Part shown: positions 35,416 through 43,229 of the stretch, in pieces
Numbering within the stretch: the first letter of the stretch is position 1
How the letters are laid out: the number at the start of each line of letters is the position of its first letter
NCBI GenBank assembly: GCA_018432935.1
Contig: JAHDSF010000007.1
Span: 84,058 to 148,057, forward strand
Source: Rhodospirillales bacterium
GTDB lineage: Bacteria > Pseudomonadota > Alphaproteobacteria > Rhodospirillales > Shumkoniaceae
Reading direction: 5' to 3'
Length of the DNA: 64,000 bases
Position numbers and translations under genes: made by a program
The notes under the pieces: generated by a model
Database searches by the model: none
What the model saw: only the letters and a program-made list of their open reading frames with translations
Told to the model about the DNA's origin: nothing

Positions 35416-35525
35416 CGGTGAGGAACAGGAGGCCGGCAATGCAGGAGCAGAGGGCAGCCACAAGCCGGTGGCCAAGACCGGTCGGCGGGGAGCATCGCCC
35501 CGCATCGCGAATTAAGGAGGGGACT

Positions 35526-36335
35526 ATGGAATTGGCGATCGAGAAGCTCGGCAAGAAGCCGCAGTTCAAGTGGCTGCGGATCGAGCTGCTGCAGGTCGAC
35601 GGCCGCTACCAGCGGGAGATCAAGCAGGACGGCGTCACCCTCATCAACCGCATCGTGCGCGACTTCAAGTGGGCGCGCTTTGGCGCCCTGCTGGTGGCGG
35701 GGCCCGACCGCATCGGCGACTATGCGGTGATCGACGGTCAGCACCGCCTCGAGGCGGCCCGGCGCCATCCGCAGATCAGCGAGGTGCCGTGCCTGGTGGT
35801 CGACGCCGGCGACGTGCCCAGCCAGGCCCGCACCTTCAAGGGCGTCAACAAGGACCGCAGGGGCGTCACCCGGATCAACGTCTTCTGGGCGGACGTCGCG
35901 GCCGGCGAGGAATCGGCCGTCCGCGTGCGCGCCGTCTGCGAGGAATGCGGCTGCTTCGTCAGCCGCGCAGGGACCGGGCGGCAAAAGCCCCTGCACACGG
36001 TCGCCGTCTCGGCGATCGAGCAGTGCCTGGCGCTGGACGAGGGCGCCTTGCGGGCCGCCCTGACCACGCTGGTCGAGGCCCAGGGCGAGGCGGAGAACGC
36101 CTTCCGCTCGGCCACCATCAAGGCGCTGACTCGGATGTACGCGCTGCTCCCGGATCTCGACCGCAAGCGACTGGTGCGCATCCTGGCCGAGATGGACCTG
36201 GACGACGAGATCGAACGCGCCCGCACCTTCCGCGACACCATGGGCGGCGCCGTCGAGACTGCCCTGCAGGCGATCCTGACCAGGGCCTACAACAGGAACC
36301 TGCGGATGGGCCAGATCCCGGAGCCGGTGCGATGA
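35526..36335 (+). CDS. second ParB-fold protein (DUF6551-like)
   Basis: A 269-residue protein with a ParB-like N-terminal domain: VDGRYQREIKQDGVTLINRIVRDFKW and YAVIDGQHRLEAARRH, the DGQHR loop typical of phage ParB-like nucleases and transcription factors. The middle has CEECGCFV and the C-terminus is helical (LTRMYALLPDLDRKRLVRILAEM). There are two well-supported starts: ATG 35526 after AAGGAGGGGACT, and in-frame ATG 35439 after AGGAGGCCGGCA, giving 29 more residues. It is coupled to the methylase gene (ATGA), which suggests linked roles. Confidence 0.8.
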   Translation: MELAIEKLGKKPQFKWLRIELLQVDGRYQREIKQDGVTLINRIVRDFKWARFGALLVAGPDRIGDYAVIDGQHRLEAARRHPQISEVPCLVVDAGDVPSQARTFKGVNKDRRGVTRINVFWADVAAGEESAVRVRAVCEECGCFVSRAGTGRQKPLHTVAVSAIEQCLALDEGALRAALTTLVEAQGEAENAFRSATIKALTRMYALLPDLDRKRLVRILAEMDLDDEIERARTFRDTMGGAVETALQAILTRAYNRNLRMGQIPEPVR

Positions 36336-36943
36336 CCCAGGCCACCTATTTCGCGCATCCGGAAGGTGGCGGCATGACTTGGTGCTTCGGCGATCTCACC
36401 CCGATGAAGTACGGCGCGATCCTCGCCGATCCGCCGTGGCGCTACGACCTGCGCTCGGAGGCCGGCGAGGCGAAGTCACCGCAGGCGCACTACGCCTGCA
36501 TGACGATCCCGCAGATCGCCGCGCTGCCCGTGCACCAGCTGGCGGGCTCGGACTGCGTGTTATGGATGTGGGCGACGGCGCCGATGGTGCCGCAGGCCCT
36601 TTCCGTCATGGCCGCCTGGGGCTTCCGGTTTGTCACCATGGGCACCTGGGCGAAGCAGTCGAAGACCGGGCGCGCTTGGGCGTTCGGCACCGGCTACGTG
36701 TTCCGGTCGGCCGCCGAGTTCTACCTGATCGGTGCGATCGGCCGGCCCGAATACGCCTCTCGCCGGGAGCGCAACCTGATCGTGGCACCCTTGCGCGAGC
36801 ACTCGCGGAAGCCCGACGAGGCCTATGAGATGCTCGAGCGCCTGTGCCCTTCCGCCTGGCGCTGCGAGCTGTTCGCCCGCCAGCGCCGGCCCGGCTGGGA
36901 CGCGTGGGGCAACCAGGTCGAGAAGTACGAGGTGGCGGCATGA
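36332..36943 (+). CDS. MT-A70-family adenine N6 methyltransferase
   Basis: A 203-residue DNA (adenine-N6) methyltransferase. The catalytic motif DPPW is at residues 33-36 (YGAILADPPWRYD); also HYACMTIPQIAALPV, CVLWMWATAPM, SVMAAWGFRFVTMGTWAKQS and REHSRKPDEAYEMLERL, all diagnostic for the family. No partner restriction gene is nearby, so it is an orphan phage methylase, perhaps protecting phage DNA in the way Mom does in Mu or tuning gene expression. Confidence 0.92.
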   Translation: MTQATYFAHPEGGGMTWCFGDLTPMKYGAILADPPWRYDLRSEAGEAKSPQAHYACMTIPQIAALPVHQLAGSDCVLWMWATAPMVPQALSVMAAWGFRFVTMGTWAKQSKTGRAWAFGTGYVFRSAAEFYLIGAIGRPEYASRRERNLIVAPLREHSRKPDEAYEMLERLCPSAWRCELFARQRRPGWDAWGNQVEKYEVAA

Positions 36944-37200
36944 AGAGCGAGCAGGAAATGACGGCGGCCCTGATGGAGTTCGCCAGGACCGGGGACCGGA
37001 TCACCCTGGACCTCGCGCCCTACGAGGCCTTCGTCGTCATGAGCCAGATGCAGCTCGCCCTGCGCCACCCCGCCAACGACGGTGCCGGAAGGCTGGTGGC
37101 CACCGACATCATCGGCCGCCTGATCGATGAGATCGCGCCCGAGGCCGGGCCTCTTCGCGACCTCTGCGACGCCGGCTTCGACCCGTCCAAGGACAGCTGA
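36940..37200 (+). CDS. hypothetical small phage protein
   Basis: An 86-residue protein (MKSEQEMTAALMEFARTGDR, APYEAFVVMSQMQLALRHPA). The region AFVVMSQMQLALRHP.NDGAGRLVATDIIGRLIDEI resembles a compact helical domain. It is coupled to the methylase by ATGA. Function unknown. Confidence 0.6.
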   Translation: MKSEQEMTAALMEFARTGDRITLDLAPYEAFVVMSQMQLALRHPANDGAGRLVATDIIGRLIDEIAPEAGPLRDLCDAGFDPSKDS

Positions 37201-37202
37201 TC

Positions 37203-37913
37203 ATGACCGCCCCCGCCCGCAAGCCCATCGATGGCCGGCGCCGGCAGCTTTACGGCAAGATCCATATCGCCCGCAAGGCGCTGGCGCTGGACGATGACAC
37301 GTACCGCGACATCCTGCGCGCCCGCTACGGCAAGGAGTCCAGCACCCGGCTTTCGCCCGCCCAGCTCGTCGACCTGGTCGAGCATTTCAAGAGCCTGGGG
37401 TTCAAGCCGGCGCGGAAAGCCCCCGCGCGGGCGGGGACGCGGAAGCTGGCGGACCACGAGGTGGCCAAGAAGATCCGGGCGTTGTGGGTCTCTCTCTACC
37501 ATCTCGGGCTGCTTCAAGAGCCCTCCGAGAGCGCCCTCGGATCCTTCGTGAAGCGGCAGACCGGGGTCGACGATCTGCACTGGCTGCGGCCCGCCCAGGC
37601 CCGCTCGGTGATCGAGGCGCTGAAGGGTTGGGCGACGCGCGAGGCCGGCGTCGACTGGTCGCCGTACCCGTTCCTGGAAGGGCCCCATTACGCGCCGCGG
37701 CTCCGCGTGCTCGAGGCGCAGTGGCGCCTGCTCCACAGGCTGGGCCAGGTCGAGCGCATGGACGTCTTCGCCCTGCACGCCTGGGTAACCACCCACTACG
37801 GCCACGGCACCAGGATCTCGATCCACAACCTCTCCGACGCCGACGCCGACGCGGCGATCGCCGAGCTGGGGGAATGGATCAGGCGGACGAAGACGCCGAA
37901 GGGGTGCGGATGA
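37203..37913 (+). CDS. gemA: GemA / Mu gp16-family regulatory protein
   Basis: A 236-residue member of the DUF1018 family, linked in Mu to modulation of host gene expression and DNA topology. Seen: LYGKIHIARKALALDDDTYRDILRARYGKES and LSPAQLVDLVEHFKSLGFKP at the N-terminus, then a linker, then KKIRALWVSLYHLGLLQ, ESALGSFVKRQTGVDDLHWL and ARSVIEALKGWATRE. It lies just before the mor-like gene, the usual location. ATG 37203. Confidence 0.9.
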   Translation: MTAPARKPIDGRRRQLYGKIHIARKALALDDDTYRDILRARYGKESSTRLSPAQLVDLVEHFKSLGFKPARKAPARAGTRKLADHEVAKKIRALWVSLYHLGLLQEPSESALGSFVKRQTGVDDLHWLRPAQARSVIEALKGWATREAGVDWSPYPFLEGPHYAPRLRVLEAQWRLLHRLGQVERMDVFALHAWVTTHYGHGTRISIHNLSDADADAAIAELGEWIRRTKTPKGCG

Positions 37914-38323
37914 ACTCCGAGGTCGAAGAGAAGATCTGGCTGCCGCACCTGCTCTTCGACCTGGCGGAGGCGTTCGGGCTGGCGGTCGCGCTGCGGTTCG
38001 CAAGCGCCTACGGCGGCCGCCGCCTGTCGGTGCCGAAAGAGGTCCACGACGAGCATCCGATCGCCAGGGATTTCGGGGTCCCGGTTCTGGCCTGGCTGGT
38101 GGCAAGGGGTCCCGGCGAGCGTATCCTCGTGCCGCTCGGCCCGCAGTCGTCGTACACTCATCGGATAGGCGAGATCCGGCGGCTGTTGCGCGAAGGCGAA
38201 GATCCTGCCACCATTACGCGGGCCGTCGGCTGCCATGTGCGCTCGGTGTACTACCATCGCCGGGCGCTGCGCGACCAACGTCCGGTCGACGATCGCCAAG
38301 GGACCCTGGACCTGGAAAAATGA
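37910..38323 (+). CDS. mor: Mor-like middle transcription activator
   Basis: A 137-residue protein with the Mor/C layout: the N-terminal dimerisation region LFDLAEAFGLAVALRFASAYGGRRLSVP corresponds to Mor's helix-strand segment, and the C-terminal HTH is EIRRLLREGEDPATITRAVGCHVRSVYYHRRAL. In Mu, Mor turns on the middle promoter for the C activator. Here it would activate transcription into the lysis or late genes. Overlaps the gemA stop and the next start (ATGA). Confidence 0.8.
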   Translation: MNSEVEEKIWLPHLLFDLAEAFGLAVALRFASAYGGRRLSVPKEVHDEHPIARDFGVPVLAWLVARGPGERILVPLGPQSSYTHRIGEIRRLLREGEDPATITRAVGCHVRSVYYHRRALRDQRPVDDRQGTLDLEK

Positions 38324-38733
38324 ACTATCGGACAGAACGCAGCTCTGCGCTGATCAGGGAAATCTTCGACGGTAATCACCTGGCCAGGACCGCCGAAGCC
38401 CTCGGCATCACCGAGAAGTCCGTCGAGTGCATGCTCCGCCGAGGAGAGCCGCAGACACTGTTCCTGTTCCGGCTGCTGCGTGATGCCAAGGTTTCCGGCA
38501 CCTTGGACCAGGCGCTTCGCGCCATGGCGGAGGAAAAGACCCAACAGGAGAAGCGCCAACCCCTGAGCCGCCGCTCCATCGAGCGGGATGAAGAATTCTT
38601 GCGCCTGGTTGACGACGAAGGTCTGACCATGGCCGAGGTCGCACGGCGGCATGAGCTTTCGACTTCTCGCGTGCGGGAGATCGTCGCCAGGGCCCGACGC
38701 AATCGGCGCACCCCGCCCGTTCAGGTTGGGTGA
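38320..38733 (+). CDS. HTH regulator, candidate late-gene activator
   Basis: A 137-residue protein with two helix-turn-helix-like stretches: ALIREIFDGNHLARTAEALGITEKSVECMLRR at the start, and FLRLVDDEGLTMAEVARRHELSTSRVREIVARAR at the end, the latter resembling sigma region 4. It occupies the place of Mu C between the middle activator and the lysis genes, so a late-activator role is a reasonable guess. Confidence 0.65.
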   Translation: MNYRTERSSALIREIFDGNHLARTAEALGITEKSVECMLRRGEPQTLFLFRLLRDAKVSGTLDQALRAMAEEKTQQEKRQPLSRRSIERDEEFLRLVDDEGLTMAEVARRHELSTSRVREIVARARRNRRTPPVQVG

Positions 38734-38786
38734 TACCCTTCAACCGGTCTCCGCCGGCTTCCGCACCGTAGCCTGAACCCCTGATA

Positions 38787-38806
38787 CGCGGGCCTGATGA
38801 CCCGCG
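38787..38806. promoter_or_regulatory. inverted repeat before the lysis cassette
   Basis: CGCGGG and CCCGCG flank CCTGATGA, 15 bases before the endolysin gene. The 88-base gap is the only one between regulator and late genes, so a late promoter is expected here; no sigma70 -35/-10 pair stands out. Confidence 0.3.
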
Positions 38807-38821
38807 ATTTCGGGGGCGCCG

Positions 38822-39376
38822 ATGACCGCGGACCTCTTCGACCAAGCCATCCAGACCGTCCTCCTCCACGAGGGCGGTTTCGTCAAGAACCCCGCCGACC
38901 CCGGCGGGGCGACCCACTGGGGCATATCGCTTCGCTTCCTGCGGACACAGGGCCTGGCCCTGGGCGACGTCGACGGCGACGGCGACATCGACGAAGACGA
39001 CATCCGGGCGCTGACGCGCGATCAGGCCGTCGCCCTCTACCGGACTGCGATCTGGGGACGCTACGGCTACGACGAGCTGCCCGGCGTCGTCGCCATCAAG
39101 ACCTTCGACCTCTGCGTCAACGCCGGCCCGGCGCAGGCCCACAGGATCCTGCAGCGGGCCTGCCACGCCAACGGCTACGTCCTGAAGGACGACGGGGTGC
39201 TGGGGCCCAAGACCCGCACGGCCGTCGACCTCCTGCGCGACCGCTGGGGGGCGCCGGTCGCCCCCCTGATGGCCGCGATGCGTTCCGAGGCGGCCGGCTT
39301 CTACCGTGGCCTGGTGGCCGCCGACGCGGAGCTGTCGCAGTTCCTCGCCGGCTGGCTCAACCGCGCCTACTCCTGA
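38822..39376 (+). CDS. GH108 endolysin (N-acetylmuramidase)
   Basis: A 184-residue peptidoglycan hydrolase that lyses the host. The catalytic Glu17 lies in LLHEGGFVKNPADPGGATHWGIS; TRDQAVALYRTAIW and the C-terminal peptidoglycan-binding part (DGVLGPKTRTAVDLL) are typical. Between them is DVDGDGDIDEDD at about residues 50-61, an EF-hand/dockerin-like calcium loop that replaces the usual connecting loop. No signal peptide, so it needs the membrane proteins downstream. Confidence 0.92.
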   Translation: MTADLFDQAIQTVLLHEGGFVKNPADPGGATHWGISLRFLRTQGLALGDVDGDGDIDEDDIRALTRDQAVALYRTAIWGRYGYDELPGVVAIKTFDLCVNAGPAQAHRILQRACHANGYVLKDDGVLGPKTRTAVDLLRDRWGAPVAPLMAAMRSEAAGFYRGLVAADAELSQFLAGWLNRAYS

Positions 39377-39391
39377 GCGAAAGGCTCTGTC

Positions 39392-40006
39392 ATGGACGGA
39401 AGCAAACCCTGGTACCTCAGCCGCACCATCATCGGCATCCTGATCATGGTGCTGGGCGACATCCTGCGCCGCGCCGGCGTGGCCGACCTGCTGGACGCCG
39501 ACATCCAGGAGATCGCCGACCTGGTGATGATGGCGATCGAGGGCGGCGGCGCCGGGCTGGCCATATGGGGCCGGCTGGCGGCGCGCAAGGCGATCGGCAA
39601 TAGGGCGGCGCCCGCCGCCCTGATGCTCCTGATGCTGGGCGCTCTTGCCGCCGGCGGGCCGATCGGCTGCGCCTCGTACACCGCGGCGCAGCACGCGACC
39701 CCGGCTCGGGTGGTCTACGCCATCCAGGCCGACTACGTCGCGACGCTGCGGGTCGCGGCGGCCTACGAAAGCCTGCCGCGGTGCGGCCCCGCCGACGACG
39801 CGAAGATGCTGTCGTGCTCGGCGCCCAACGTCGTGGCCGGGCTGCGCTCCGCCGACAACGACGCCTGGGTGGCGCTCGAGGCGGCGCAGAAGGCGGTCCG
39901 CGACCCGGCGGCCGCGCAGTCGAAGCTGGAGCTGGCAATCGCCGGCGCGAAGGCCGCGGTCGAGGTATTTGCCGCGGTGGTCCGCAACCACGGCCTGATG
40001 GAGTGA
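39392..40006 (+). CDS. holin-like membrane and lipobox hybrid lysis protein
   Basis: A 204-residue product. The N-terminal 60 residues (WYLSRTIIGILIMVLGDILRR, DADIQEIADLVMMAIEGGGAG) resemble phage holin-type proteins found beside GH108 endolysins. A second hydrophobic stretch (AALMLLMLGALAAGGPIGC) ends in a lipobox-like IGCAS near residue 92. The remainder is a helical periplasmic-type domain (YTAAQHATPARVVYAIQADY..). It could be a fusion of a holin-type protein with an outer-membrane spanin-like lipoprotein, or one unusual membrane protein. Confidence 0.6.
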   Translation: MDGSKPWYLSRTIIGILIMVLGDILRRAGVADLLDADIQEIADLVMMAIEGGGAGLAIWGRLAARKAIGNRAAPAALMLLMLGALAAGGPIGCASYTAAQHATPARVVYAIQADYVATLRVAAAYESLPRCGPADDAKMLSCSAPNVVAGLRSADNDAWVALEAAQKAVRDPAAAQSKLELAIAGAKAAVEVFAAVVRNHGLME

Positions 40007-40010
40007 CGTC

Positions 40011-40214
40011 ATGGGCGCTCTTGCGTTCGCGCTGAAGGTCATCGAGATGGTGCCGTTCGCCGTCGATGCGGTGAGCGGCGCCTGGGACGCTTTCCAGTGG
40101 GGGTCGGAGAAGGTCAAGGCGATGGTCGCCGAGGACCGCGACCCGACCGACGCCGAGTGGGACGAGCTCAACGCCAAGGTCGCCGCCCTGCGGACGGCCC
40201 TGCACACCGACTGA
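40011..40214 (+). CDS. hypothetical small lysis-region protein
   Basis: A 67-residue protein: MGALAFALKVIEMVPFAVDA followed by an acidic, helical tail (DRDPTDAEWDELNAKVAALR). It may associate with membranes through its N-terminus. It lies 4 bases after the previous stop. Function unknown. Confidence 0.55.
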   Translation: MGALAFALKVIEMVPFAVDAVSGAWDAFQWGSEKVKAMVAEDRDPTDAEWDELNAKVAALRTALHTD

Positions 40215-40221
40215 GGCGGCC

Positions 40222-40416
40222 GTGGCGTTCCGCGAGCACATGGCCGTCCTCGGCTTTCTTCTCGGCATGATCGCCCTCGGCATCCTGCTGGGGTTCCCCT
40301 TCGGCCATCGGTGGCGCGGCGCCGCGATCGGCGGCGGCCTCGCGATTCTCGCGGTCGCCGCCGCGGCCGCCTTCTGGGGGCTCGCCTCGATCAACGACCA
40401 CGTCGAGGAGGAGTGA
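40222..40416 (+). CDS. small two-span membrane protein
   Basis: A 64-residue protein starting at GTG 40222, with spans near 8-26 (VLGFLLGMIALGILLGFPF) and 34-54 (AAIGGGLAILAVAAAAAFWG), ending in DHVEEE. The topology suits a holin or holin partner of the endolysin. Confidence 0.6.
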   Translation: MAFREHMAVLGFLLGMIALGILLGFPFGHRWRGAAIGGGLAILAVAAAAAFWGLASINDHVEEE

Positions 40417-40417
40417 G

Positions 40418-40564
40418 TTGGACCAGGTCGACCATGCCCAGGAGCTGGAGGAGCAACAGCGCGCCGCCGCCCTGGCCGCGTTCCGCCGGCGGATCCATCG
40501 GGTCGAACCGCCGAAGCCGCCCGAGAACCCCGACGACGAGGCCCAAGAGGGAGAGCGCGGATGA
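40418..40564 (+). CDS. TraR/DksA-like remnant lacking the zinc finger
   Basis: A 48-codon frame from TTG 40418 after GAGGAGGAGTGAG: DQVDHAQELEEQQRAAALAA then FRRRIHRVEPPKPP. The first part resembles the N-terminal coiled helix of phage TraR/DksA proteins, which occupy this position in Mu-like phages, but the four Cys of the zinc finger are missing and an acidic tail follows. It may be a truncated or repurposed form. Confidence 0.4.
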   Translation: MDQVDHAQELEEQQRAAALAAFRRRIHRVEPPKPPENPDDEAQEGERG

Positions 40565-40962
40565 TGGAGTGGCTGCCGGGGTGGATCGACCTCGCGTTGC
40601 GCGTTGCCGGCATCCTCGGCGGCGTCTTCAGCACCGTCGGCATGGTGGCGATCTGGGCCATCCGCCAGTCTCTGGTGACGAGGGACCAAATGCAGGCGCA
40701 CGTGAACCGACACGCCGAGGAGCACCGCACGCTCGACAAGCGGCTGGAGGACGGCGAGCGCCGATTCGCCACCATCCAGAAGGATCTCGAGCACCTTCCC
40801 GATGCCGATCATTGGGCCGAGTTGACGGGACGTGTGATCGCCGTGGAAGGATCGGTCAACACCATGTCGGCAAAGTTCGACGGCCTGAAGGAAGTCGTCG
40901 AGCGGATCGAGGTCCCCCTCAACATCATCGTCGAGAACTACATCAAGGGTGCCCAGAAATGA
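40561..40962 (+). CDS. DUF2730-family membrane-anchored coiled-coil protein
   Basis: A 133-residue protein with one N-terminal membrane span (LALRVAGILGGVFSTVGMVAIW) and a long coiled coil (HVNRHAEEHRTLDKRLEDGE.., KDLEHLPDADHWAELTGRVIAVEGSVNTM). This is the DUF2730 form found between lysis and terminase genes in Mu-like phages; a spanin-like role is possible. Overlaps the next gene by ATGA. Confidence 0.75.
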   Translation: MMEWLPGWIDLALRVAGILGGVFSTVGMVAIWAIRQSLVTRDQMQAHVNRHAEEHRTLDKRLEDGERRFATIQKDLEHLPDADHWAELTGRVIAVEGSVNTMSAKFDGLKEVVERIEVPLNIIVENYIKGAQK

Positions 40963-41285
40963 CCGCCCGCGACGACATCCGCGCCGACCTGATCGGCTCG
41001 CGCCGCACCTTCATCCTACGGCTGCTGGTGGAGGTCGAGGGCTACGTGCTGGAGAGCGTGCTGACGAAGCACATTCTGAAGGCGTTTCCGACCGCGTCGC
41101 GCGAGGACGTCCAGCAGGACCTGGCGCACCTGATCACCAACGGCTGCCTCGCCGAGAAATGGACCGCGACCCCGGACGGCGGCCGCTCGATCCGCAACCT
41201 GGTGCTGACGCCGCGCGGCGAGGACGCGGCGTTCGGCCGGCTTGAGGTGCCGGGGGTGTGGCGGTCGCGCTGGGATCGGGGGTGA
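40959..41285 (+). CDS. Mu gp26-like winged-helix protein
   Basis: A 108-residue wHTH protein: IRADLIGSRRTFILRLLVEVEGYVLES, LTKHILKAFPTASREDVQQDLAHLITNGCLAEK and the wing RSIRNLVLTPRGEDAAFG. Homologues stand before the DUF3486 gene in Mu-like phages. Probably DNA-binding during packaging or late regulation. Confidence 0.75.
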   Translation: MTARDDIRADLIGSRRTFILRLLVEVEGYVLESVLTKHILKAFPTASREDVQQDLAHLITNGCLAEKWTATPDGGRSIRNLVLTPRGEDAAFGRLEVPGVWRSRWDRG

Positions 41286-41289
41286 AGCC

Positions 41290-41862
41290 ATGGCCCGCCC
41301 CTCCTCGATCGACCGCCTGCCGGACGAAGCAAAGGAGCTGATCGGCACCCTGCGGCGCCAGGGGCGTACCATCGACGAAATCCTGGCGAAGCTGCGCGAG
41401 CTGCTGCCCCCCGACCAGCAGCCGTCGCGCGCCGCGCTGGGCCGCCACACGCAAAGGCTCGACGTCATCGGCGCCCGCATTCTCGAGCGCCGCGCCATGG
41501 CAAACGCCCTGGTCGACCGCATGGGCGAAGGCGCGGAGAACAAGCTGACAAGGCTGAATGCCGAGATGCTGGAAGGCATCCTCAACGACATGATGGCGGG
41601 CGAGGACGGCGAGCAGGTTGCCCTAGAGCCGCAGGACGCCATGTTCCTCGCCTCCACCCTGCGCCAGATCGCGCAGACCAAGCGGATCGACGCCGACCAC
41701 CTGGTCAAGATCCGGGAGCAGGCGGCCAAGGACGCCGCCAGGAAGGCGGCCGAGGTCGCCGAGAGGGCGATCAAGGCCGAGGGCAAGAAGCGCGGCTGGA
41801 AGGTGGCGCCGGAGGCCTTGAAGGCGATCCGCGAGCAGGTCTACGGGATCGTCGAGGCCTAG
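41290..41862 (+). CDS. DUF3486 protein (Mu gp27), probable small terminase
   Basis: A 190-residue protein of the Mu gp27 family: MARPSSIDRLPDEAKELIGT with a DNA-binding helix pair (RRQGRTIDEILAKLREL, SRAALGRHTQRLD), a central helix and a Lys/Arg-rich end. It precedes the large terminase and is believed to recognise the packaging site. ATG 41290 follows GGGGTGAAGCC. Confidence 0.88.
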   Translation: MARPSSIDRLPDEAKELIGTLRRQGRTIDEILAKLRELLPPDQQPSRAALGRHTQRLDVIGARILERRAMANALVDRMGEGAENKLTRLNAEMLEGILNDMMAGEDGEQVALEPQDAMFLASTLRQIAQTKRIDADHLVKIREQAAKDAARKAAEVAERAIKAEGKKRGWKVAPEALKAIREQVYGIVEA

Positions 41863-41864
41863 CC

Positions 41865-43226
41865 ATGCCCGCCGCCATCCCCCTTTACGCCTATCAGCGC
41901 CGCTGGTTCCTGGACCGCAGCCGCTTCAAGATCGGCATGTTCGCGCGCCAGACGGGAAAGACGTTCACCACCACGCTGGAATGCGTCGACGACGCCTACG
42001 AAGGAATGACCATCGGCAAGAGGAGCCGGTGGGTCATCCTGTCGCGCGGCGAGCGGCAGGCCAAGGAAGCGATGAACGAGGGGGTGAAGCCGCACGCCAA
42101 GGCCTACGGCCTGGCGCTCGAGGAATCCGAGTACGACTTCAAGACCCCCAACGACACCACCTTCCGCGCTCTCGAGGTGGAGTTCCCGGACGGGTCCCGC
42201 ATCGTCGCCCTGCCGGCCAACCCGGACACCGCGAGGGGCTTCTCGGCCAACGTGTTCCTGGACGAGTTCGCGATCCACAAGGACTCGCGCGCCATCTGGG
42301 GCGCCCTGTTCCCGGTCATCTCGGCGGGGTGGAAGCTGCGCATCACGTCCACCCCGAAGGGCAAGGGCAACAAGTTCTACGAGCTGATGACGGCGAACGA
42401 TTCCGTCTGGTCCCGGCACGTCGTCGACATCCACCAGGCGGTCGCCGACGGGCTGCCGCGCAACGTCGACGAACTGCGCGCCGGGCTGGCGGACGAGGAG
42501 CTGTGGGCCCAGGAATACGAGCTGCAATGGCTCGACGAGGCGACCGCCTGGCTGCCGTACGAGCTGATCTTCTCGGTCGAGGACCCGGCCGCCGGCGATC
42601 CGGCCGGCTACACCGGCGGCCCCGTGTACATCGGCAATGACATCTCCGCCGGCGGCGGCGATCTGTGGGTCGCCTGGGTCTGGGAGCTGGTCGGCGACGT
42701 CCTGTGGTGCCGGGAGATCGTCGAGCTCCGCCGCGCCAAGTTTGCGACGCAGGATGCCGTCATGGACGAGCTGTTCGAGCGCTACCGCGTCGTGCGGCTG
42801 GCGATGGACCAGACCGGCATGGGCGAGAAGCCGGTCGAGGACGCGCAGAAGCGGTACGGATCGACGCGCGTCGAGGGCGTGCACTTCACCGGCCCCGCCA
42901 AGCTGGTCCTGGCCAACTCCGGCAAGCAGCGGTTCGAGGACCGCAAGGTCCGCATTCCCGAGGGCAGCCCGTCGCTCCGCGCCGACCTGCACAGCCTGGT
43001 CAAGATCATCGGCCCGACCGGCAACGTGCGCTTCGTCGCGCCGCGCGAGGGCGGCAGCCACGCCGACCGCACGTGGGCGGCCTTCCTCGGCGTTCACGCC
43101 GCCGATGGGGGCGCCGCGCCGATCGAGTTCCAGTCGCTGGGACGGCTTCGCGTCGGCGCCGGCATGGCGGACTATATCGGCAGCGCCGGGGGTCCCGGCG
43201 GCCACGGCGCTTATCTGGGGAGCTGA
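41865..43226 (+). CDS. terminase large subunit (Mu gp28)
   Basis: The 453-residue packaging motor. The N-terminal ATPase has the Walker A variant FARQTGKTFT near residue 30 and Walker B VFLDEFA near 130, followed by the coupling SGW..RITSTPKGKGN. The C-terminal RNase H-like nuclease has Asp in YIGNDISAGGG and AMDQTGMGE and a late HADRTWA. Length and order match Mu gp28. The start lies two bases after the previous stop. Confidence 0.95.
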   Translation: MPAAIPLYAYQRRWFLDRSRFKIGMFARQTGKTFTTTLECVDDAYEGMTIGKRSRWVILSRGERQAKEAMNEGVKPHAKAYGLALEESEYDFKTPNDTTFRALEVEFPDGSRIVALPANPDTARGFSANVFLDEFAIHKDSRAIWGALFPVISAGWKLRITSTPKGKGNKFYELMTANDSVWSRHVVDIHQAVADGLPRNVDELRAGLADEELWAQEYELQWLDEATAWLPYELIFSVEDPAAGDPAGYTGGPVYIGNDISAGGGDLWVAWVWELVGDVLWCREIVELRRAKFATQDAVMDELFERYRVVRLAMDQTGMGEKPVEDAQKRYGSTRVEGVHFTGPAKLVLANSGKQRFEDRKVRIPEGSPSLRADLHSLVKIIGPTGNVRFVAPREGGSHADRTWAAFLGVHAADGGAAPIEFQSLGRLRVGAGMADYIGSAGGPGGHGAYLGS

Positions 43227-43229
43227 TCC

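Noticed and set aside
38740..38821. A copy of the 46.2-kb palindrome before the lysis genes
   Set aside because: Only an unrelated short CGCGGG/CCCGCG repeat is present; no shared arm sequence.
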